Source: Parastagonospora avenae f. sp. tritici 18332-5 (lineage: Eukaryota > Ascomycota > Dothideomycetes > Pleosporales > Phaeosphaeriaceae). Taken from it: a stretch of DNA of 64,000 nucleotides. Within the stretch, counting starts at the first letter, position 1. The number at the start of each line of letters is the position of its first letter. The notes beneath the pieces were generated by a model. The model was given only the letters and a program-made list of their open reading frames with translations. It searched no databases and was not told where the DNA came from. Location: the NCBI GenBank assembly GCA_022559985.1, contig JAFJTR010000055.1:62001-126000 (forward strand), in the 5' to 3' direction. This document shows, piece after piece, positions 58,282-64,000 of this stretch. The position numbers and the translations under genes were made by a program.

Positions 58282-58870
58282 AATCTTTTGGCGATGCGGC
58301 AGGTTGTACGTTTATTGCTTGCATGAGATCATGGCTTCTGCTCTGCCGTGATGTGCACTCTTCACAATCGAGATGTGTCGAAACGACGCGTTGAACATCA
58401 TCATTTTATACGTGGCACAAACGAACCGCACAGCGACTCACAAGCTGACTGTGAAAGATGGCATTGTCTCGCGTCAGTCATTGTTAGCGGTTTGCTCCAG
58501 CTAAGTCAACGCGTGTTTGTTGCCGCGACGTGCGACAGCTCAGCAGTTATCAAGGAATTGCACAAATTTGCAGTGACTGTCTTAAATTTCAAAGTCTCTG
58601 AGCTATTTGCTTTAGTTTTGCGGCCGCGGGGACGTGACAGTCCAGTTTCGAAGCAAGCACATTTTCATAAGAGGCAGGCCAGTGTTGAACTATTGAGCTC
58701 AGTAGCACGCCCTCGCATACACGACACCTCATACTGAATTTCCAACTCGCCTCTGAGTATATGCACTCGCAACCGCCAATTTGCGCCGTTATAAAAACTA
58801 CTTCTTGTCAGCAGTAGATTCGATGCTCATGTTTCTGCGACTATCTTACCTAGCGCCATCAGTGAGGGCC
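58282..58870. other. intergenic region
   Basis: No gene is seen in about 590 bp. The plus-strand frame 58348-58737 shows no domain. Confidence 0.5.
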
Positions 58871-60089
58871 TCATTTGGGTTCCTCCACATCATGATGAGC
58901 CTCAAACCACTCTTGGTGGATTGAGGAGAGGCCCATCATACGCTTCTCCAGATCTTTGTCACTCATCTGCATCAGCTCCTGCTTGAGGAGATCCATCTCC
59001 ATCACAAGCACCAATCGAATCTTCATGTAGTGGCCATGGTCTCTGTAGCGCGCGTTCGTGGACCTGGCAGGAGTCTCAACCATAGTGCTCAGGCTTGTAG
59101 AGCTCTAATGGAAATTTAGCTGGAGGTAGGACAAAAAGCCGATGGACTTACCTGTTCATCCGTCTCCGTGTCGGCTTTGGAAGAGCCCGAAACATGACCG
59201 CTTGCCTGCATGGCTGCTTGGAACTGCTCGTCGAGACTGATAGTTCGACCCTCGGATGCCATCGGGATCTTCTGTTGCAGCGACGGGCTTTCGCTGCCCA
59301 ACCTTTTTCGCAGATGCGGCGGGACAGACTTAGAGGGCGTTGAGCTTGGTAGAGACGATGTCCTTGACGTATCCTCTGCGAGCGCCTTCTCAATTGCTCC
59401 TGCCCATGGAGGGAAAGTGGTCTTCTCTGTGGGTAGCGCGCCGGGCATAGGCATCGTGGCCATACTCTCCATGGTTCCTTTGATGGCCTTAGAAGTAGGT
59501 GGAAGCTTGACTGCGAGAGCCGCACCGGCAGTCTCGGTCCTTGTGCTTGTGAGAGATGTTGCCGTGAGCGTTGTACCATGTGCTGCTGGAAGGTCTATGC
59601 TGGTGAACTCGTGCGCTGTCGCGACTGATGTATAATCTTGGAAGGCTTGTCGCGGCGCCTGCTGCGGCCAGTTTCCCACAGGAGAACGATCGGATAGCGT
59701 AGCACTGGTTGAGAAGGCTGAGGAAGGTGGAGTGATTCTTCCCGCTTCGGAGCTGTGGTGAAGGTGATAGCCGAACTGTTTTCTGGCCTTTCGAAGCCTA
59801 CGAAATCAGTGTATGTAACCTTCAAAGATTGCGCACAGGCAGGTTCACTTGCTTGAATTCCTCCCACTTATCTTTACCAAAACGTGGATCTGGAAGTGTG
59901 CCTGTCCTGGGGATTGAGTCTGGGTTTGGCTTCCAGTCCTTGGCCTCTGGTGGAGGTGCAGGAAAGCCACTCCAATCGAGCTCTTGAGCGGCTACACACA
60001 GTCACTTATAGATCATACCACGTGACAGCAACATGATTGGTATGGATCGGTGTATCAAGGGACCTACCTGGGTTCCTGATCATTGGCAT
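58871..60089 (-). CDS. fungal hypothetical with Ser/Thr-rich middle
   Basis: A 344-residue protein in four exons: 60089-60068 (22 nt), 59991-59849, 59787-59152 and 59104-58871, with introns of 76, 61 and 47 nt. The frame only closes if the third exon starts after CGAAAG, giving WEEFKQARKQFGYHLH across the junction. The N-terminus (AAQELDWSGFPAPPPEAKDW and DPRFGKDKWEEFKQ) looks conserved. The middle is Ser/Thr/Pro-rich. The C-terminal 60 residues form predicted helices (LVLVMEMDLLKQELMQMSDKD). No known domain is recognised. Confidence 0.6.
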
Positions 60090-61214
60090 GTCGACAGCGT
60101 GCTACAAGAAGTAGCGGGCGTGGTTGAACTGTGGGTATGGTGGAGGAGCAAGTAGAAAGAAGGAACTAGTCGATCGAAGTTACGAAACTGATAGTTGCGT
60201 CGCGTTGGATTGTCCAGGTGAAGGCGACTTGGTCGCCTGCTGCAGCACGCGTTGCTTGGTGGGTGACCACGACCAAGGCACAAACACCATGGTTGCTCTT
60301 CAAAAAGACCAGAAAAAAGTTAAGTCAAATCAGAGTCTAGATATTCTCTAGATGATACGATCGAGCGGATGGTCTCGTGCTTGGCTGCGAAGTATTGCGA
60401 TGAAAGTGAGATAATGAGAGGACGTGGAGAAGGCGCAAACCAGGCGCAAGAGGAAAGTGAAGCTAGGAACACTTCAGTCGTACCTTAAACACAGCAGTAT
60501 CTACTCATCTCTCACTTGAAATGCAACACGAACTCGGCCCTCCCAAAGTCGCTCACAGCAGCGTGGAGCTCTTCCGGTACACATAGACGCCTGGATCGGC
60601 ATGCGCGATTATGTCTGCTGCCGTATACATATCATGAGCCGCAGACTCATACTTTATCTCATCGGGACTATGTATTCATCACGTCAAGATTTGTACTGAT
60701 GGTGTTGAAGTCCGCGTCCCCTTGACGAGCCCGCCCGCGGTTGACGGTAAAGAGCGCTAGCCGCTTTGGGCAAAGTGTCATGTGAGCGCGTGTAACAATT
60801 GCGACCTAACGTCTGAAGATCCGTACATACACAGCACCCAGATTCTCCAAGTCGGCTTCCGTCGCGAATGTCATGCCCTATTTGCGACAGTGATTGTCGC
60901 GCTCTGTAGTTCTAGCTGTGTGGTGCTACTGCGCCGCTGCCTAGGCTACAACTGGCGTTGAGACGAACTGCAGGCACCTCGGAGGTGAAAGGACGGAAAC
61001 TCACCTAGACTTGCGCGTCATCGTGAAAGCCTTGCTATATATAAACCTTCCGTGGATAGGCTCGTGTGCAACTTAACCTGCGCTCGCACTGCCAGAGCAC
61101 GCACTTGGTTACTTCTTTCCACGCATTGCGACCGCTCAACTCCGCCAGTCCACCTCTTGGGGTAGCTCCGCATCACCACCGCTACATTTACATCAGCCTT
61201 GGCAAGGATCCACA
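60090..61214. other. intergenic region
   Basis: About 1.1 kb between divergent genes. No gene, repeat or RNA gene is recognised. Confidence 0.55.
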
Positions 61215-62461
61215 ATGGTCAAACGAACTTACTCCCAAGCTACAAAATTGCGCGAAGCAGCGCGCCGAAAGCGTTGCAAGAGTGAGGAAGACGATGAACT
61301 GCGCTTGCCAACTCCTCGAGCCCGCCTTTCACAGTCATCCTCACTTTTCCAGAGCTTTCGCGGACCTGTATCTTTCGACATGCACTCGGACAGCGACAAC
61401 TCCGACACCGCACCAGCGAACAACAAGCGTTCGACCGTGTTTGATAGGGCCCTAGGAGGCAAGCTCAAGCCGATCAAGCCTATGCGAAACCACAGCATCT
61501 ACGGCAGTCGAGAGGAATTCGAGGCCACCATGAATGACCAGGACTTCGTGAAGGGCAGCAAGCAGGCGGCGCGAAGCCAGCTTCCCACGCCACCCACCGA
61601 GAAGCAGCAAGGCCAACGGGCGAGCAAATTCTTTCCGGGCCTTCAAGCAGCTGCGAGCCTGACGAAACAAGCTACCAAGCCGTCATGGTCGCGCAAAGAT
61701 GCCACTACGCCGCCTCTGGAGGAGCCCATCAAGCCAGACGAGCCGAGGCAGCCATACGTCCCGAAACAGTACATCGCCGACAAGTCTTGCGTACCGCATA
61801 GGAACATCTGCGGTGATCGCCTGTCTAGCGAGTCGAAAGAAGCGCAGCTGCAAGTACAAGTCAAAGACATGATAGAACATGCACTGACAATAACAGGTGG
61901 ACTGACAACCAGCGTGACTCGCCCTTGCTCCGACTGCCAGGAGAAATCCGCAACCGGATCTGTGAGCACGTCCTTGGAGGAAACACGATCCGGATCGGAT
62001 ATGAGACCTACCGCCCGAATCACAAATACCACGCGCTCTCTAAGGTCGTACCTGTATTCAAATACCACTGCACAGTCTTCGACAAGCAGGTCGACCCATA
62101 CAAATTCTGCAAGCTGCCCGATGTCAAGACCTCTACTGGCTTCCCTCTTCTCAACGATGTCTGCAGGCAGCTCTACCTGGAGACCGGTCCGCTCCCTTTC
62201 AAGCTCAACGTGATCGCCTTCGAGAAGCATAACACCATGTTCAACTTCCTCGTCCATGAGCAGCGTCTCACTCGCCAGCAACGCCAGGCTCTTACCAAGA
62301 TCCTTATATGGGACGAGCTGCCCGGCGCGAACATACTCACCTACCTCCCCAATCTGGAAAAGGTGTTTCTTGGAAGCACCGAGCATGTCTCATGGTATCG
62401 TGGCTGGTACAAAGTCCTGCGCCGGGATGGAATAGAGCCAGAGCTTGTAAATGTCCGTTAA
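61215..62461 (+). CDS. fungal protein with disordered N-terminus and 2EXR-like domain
   Basis: A 395-residue protein in two exons, 61215-61853 and 61913-62461. The 59-nt intron (GTACAA...ACCAG, branch GCACTGAC) is phase 0. The nearer AG at 61896 would lose the frame. The first 213 residues are basic and disordered (MVKRTYSQATKLREAARRKR). The second exon gives a compact domain opening with SPLLRLPGEIRNRICEHVLGG, the signature of the fungal 2EXR/DUF7730-like domains, then VCRQLYLETGPLPF, a second family hallmark. These domains are abundant in fungi and have no known activity. The position of the splice junction right at the domain start suggests exon shuffling, which is inference. Confidence 0.75.
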
Positions 62462-62788
62462 GGCTGGCTATTAATAGCGCAGTGGCTTTGGTGAACAGGT
62501 TGGCGTTTGACGTGAAAATTCCATGGACAGGGTAACAAGGTGATTCGCGCAGCGGCAAAGAAGCATTTACGCAGGGCATATGCGTGACAGTATCTTTGGA
62601 TTTCGGATATGGGAACATGATACCCCTTGTCAAAGGCGTTAGTTTTAGCAATTGCATTCCTCTCACTCGCTCCTGTCAAGCATGCGCTGATCGAAAGTGA
62701 TGATGAAGTAAGTATGACGTGAATCGGGCGATCGATCACCATCGGATGCCATGTGTTGACAAGGACTTTACGTGAGACTACCTAGAGC
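62462..62788. other. intergenic region
   Basis: Convergent space of about 330 bp. Nothing is seen. Confidence 0.55.
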
Positions 62789-63873
62789 TCACAACTCGTC
62801 GTGGCCAGCGTGGTATAGCTTTGACCGCCACTTGCACCCAAAAGCAGTCGTACTTTTCTCGTAATCGTTCGGAAAATCGGAATGATCCATAATGAAATGT
62901 CCACTTGCAGCCATAGCGCCTGGGCTCGTCCAGGCCGAGCCATCCACACACGCATCTTCCACCAGTTCCGATCCCAGCATCTCCGCAAGAAGACCACGAA
63001 ACTCCAAATCGTCCCGCTGCTCGCCATACAGGAATATGTACTTGATCTGGCCCAACATGGCAATTGTGTTTCGCAGCTCTTCCCTGACACGCTCCAAGCG
63101 ATTCTCCACGTCGAATCGCGGCCCGTGGTGGAACTCCTCGACATTACGCGTTTGACGTATACGCTCCAATCTCATATGCGCCGGCATTATACCAGTCCGA
63201 CTCATAACCCACTGCGAGCACCGGCCGCGGCTCCTCATCATATGCTGGCGCATCATCGGGATCAGGACCGAATTCGCTCATCACAATGCTCGCTCTGGTT
63301 CCTAACAGCTCGGTTTGACGCAGTCCCATGTGAACGAGCAACTGCCGCGCGAGTTAGTCTTGGTGGCTTGACGGGTCGTCGACGCTGAGTTCGGCGAAGC
63401 AGAAGTTGGTCCCGAGACGGGATTCCACGGCGGCCTTGAGTGATGAGAGTAGTGCTTTGGTGCTGGAGAAATCGGAGCTGCGGCAGGAGGGTATGTCTAG
63501 ACCAAGTACAGCGGGTAGGCGGTCAAGATACGGAGTAATCCATTGGCACAGCGCATTTGCTTCCATGGGTGGACCGGGTGTAGCGCGCCTCATAAAGGAT
63601 TTATATGCTGGCGAGCCTTGGATTTGGGCGACGGGTGTGGTTGTTCCATTCTTGAAGTAAATCACAGCTGTGCTGTTGATTGTTTGTAAATGCAGTCCTC
63701 GCGCAAAGAGATTTGCCTTACCCGTAGTCGGGTGTGAGTTCAAATGCTACACCGGGTGCGCGGGGGAAGTATGGATTGAATGCGGTGCCTCGTTTAGATG
63801 CGGTGACTCCAAGAATAGCGGCATGAAGACAGAGCGCGCACAGGAGCATGATCTTCGGGGCCCAGGGCGGCAT
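62789..63873 (-). CDS. secreted hypothetical protein with C-terminal HDEL, possibly frameshifted
   Basis: Starts ATG 63873 with a signal peptide (IMLLCALCLHAAILGVTA). Exons 63873-63722 and 63672-63384 join over a 49-nt intron (GTAAGG...CAACAG), giving GTAVIYFKNGT, which resembles the first strand-turn of actin/Hsp70-like folds. A 42-nt intron at 63342-63383 with a weak GTCGAC donor but CTAAC branch leads to a segment with MGLRQTELLG and WYNAGAYEIGAY. The next part (NVEEFHHGPRFDVENRLERV... to the end) is in another frame, shifted by one base near 63150, with no room for a normal intron. The last residues are HDEL. It may be a sequencing error, a recent frameshift, or an unrecognised splice. 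The family is not identified. Confidence 0.45.
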
Positions 63874-64000
63874 GTTGATGATCGATACTACTGCTTGTGT
63901 GAGATTTCCAGGTAGTTTACGACGTGCTCAATTTCTAAAGTGTTCATGCCGATGGCGAGGTAACTGCTTTACGCAACAAGACAATGATGGTCCACGGGTG

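Overview
This is 64 kb of nuclear DNA from a filamentous ascomycete (Pezizomycotina), most likely a Dothideomycete. The evidence is: intron-containing genes in which nearly all introns are 42-76 nt with GTRNGT donors and YAG acceptors; a fungal Zn2Cys6 activator; an AA11 copper monooxygenase; GH27 and GH32 enzymes; a Swc3 subunit; and several fungal-only families. The class assignment is inference. All exon structures were spliced by eye from donor and acceptor signals and checked for reading-frame continuity. No RNA genes, CRISPR arrays, plasmid or phage features were found.

Region 0.3-5.2 kb carries a DUF726/TMCO4-type alpha/beta hydrolase (+) and a YtcJ-type amidohydrolase (-). Region 6-21.4 kb is the most coherent block. 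It holds a secreted GH32 beta-fructosidase, a lactose-permease-type MFS sugar transporter, a repetitive secreted protein, an alpha-glucoside-permease-type MFS transporter, a divergently transcribed Zn2Cys6 regulator whose zinc cluster only appears after splicing a 54-nt intron, and a GH27 alpha-galactosidase ending in HDEL. Together these could import and split sucrose, raffinose or melibiose type sugars. Carbon-repressor-like (SYGGRG) sites and two matched CGG-N2-CCG sites lie in the relevant promoters.

Region 22-33 kb is rich in secreted or membrane proteins: an alpha/beta hydrolase, a class 3 lipase, a proline-repeat/zinc-finger-like protein, a 740-residue membrane protein and an AA11 LPMO with a C-terminal cysteine module. 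A 151-bp element with 26-bp terminal inverted repeats sits at 30.4 kb, with degenerate relatives near 14.2, 14.8 and 19.4 kb.

Region 34-48.8 kb holds housekeeping genes: Swc3, an ABHD12-like hydrolase, mitochondrial EF-G, a Pro/Ala/Lys-rich protein, an Rdx/SelW-like thioredoxin-fold protein and a coiled-coil membrane protein. A decayed RRM protein gene lies at 45.6-46.7 kb. Region 51-64 kb holds a DUF8004-like protein, an MFS drug/polyamine-type transporter, several fungal hypotheticals, a 2EXR-like protein, and a secreted HDEL-ended hypothetical with a possible frameshift.
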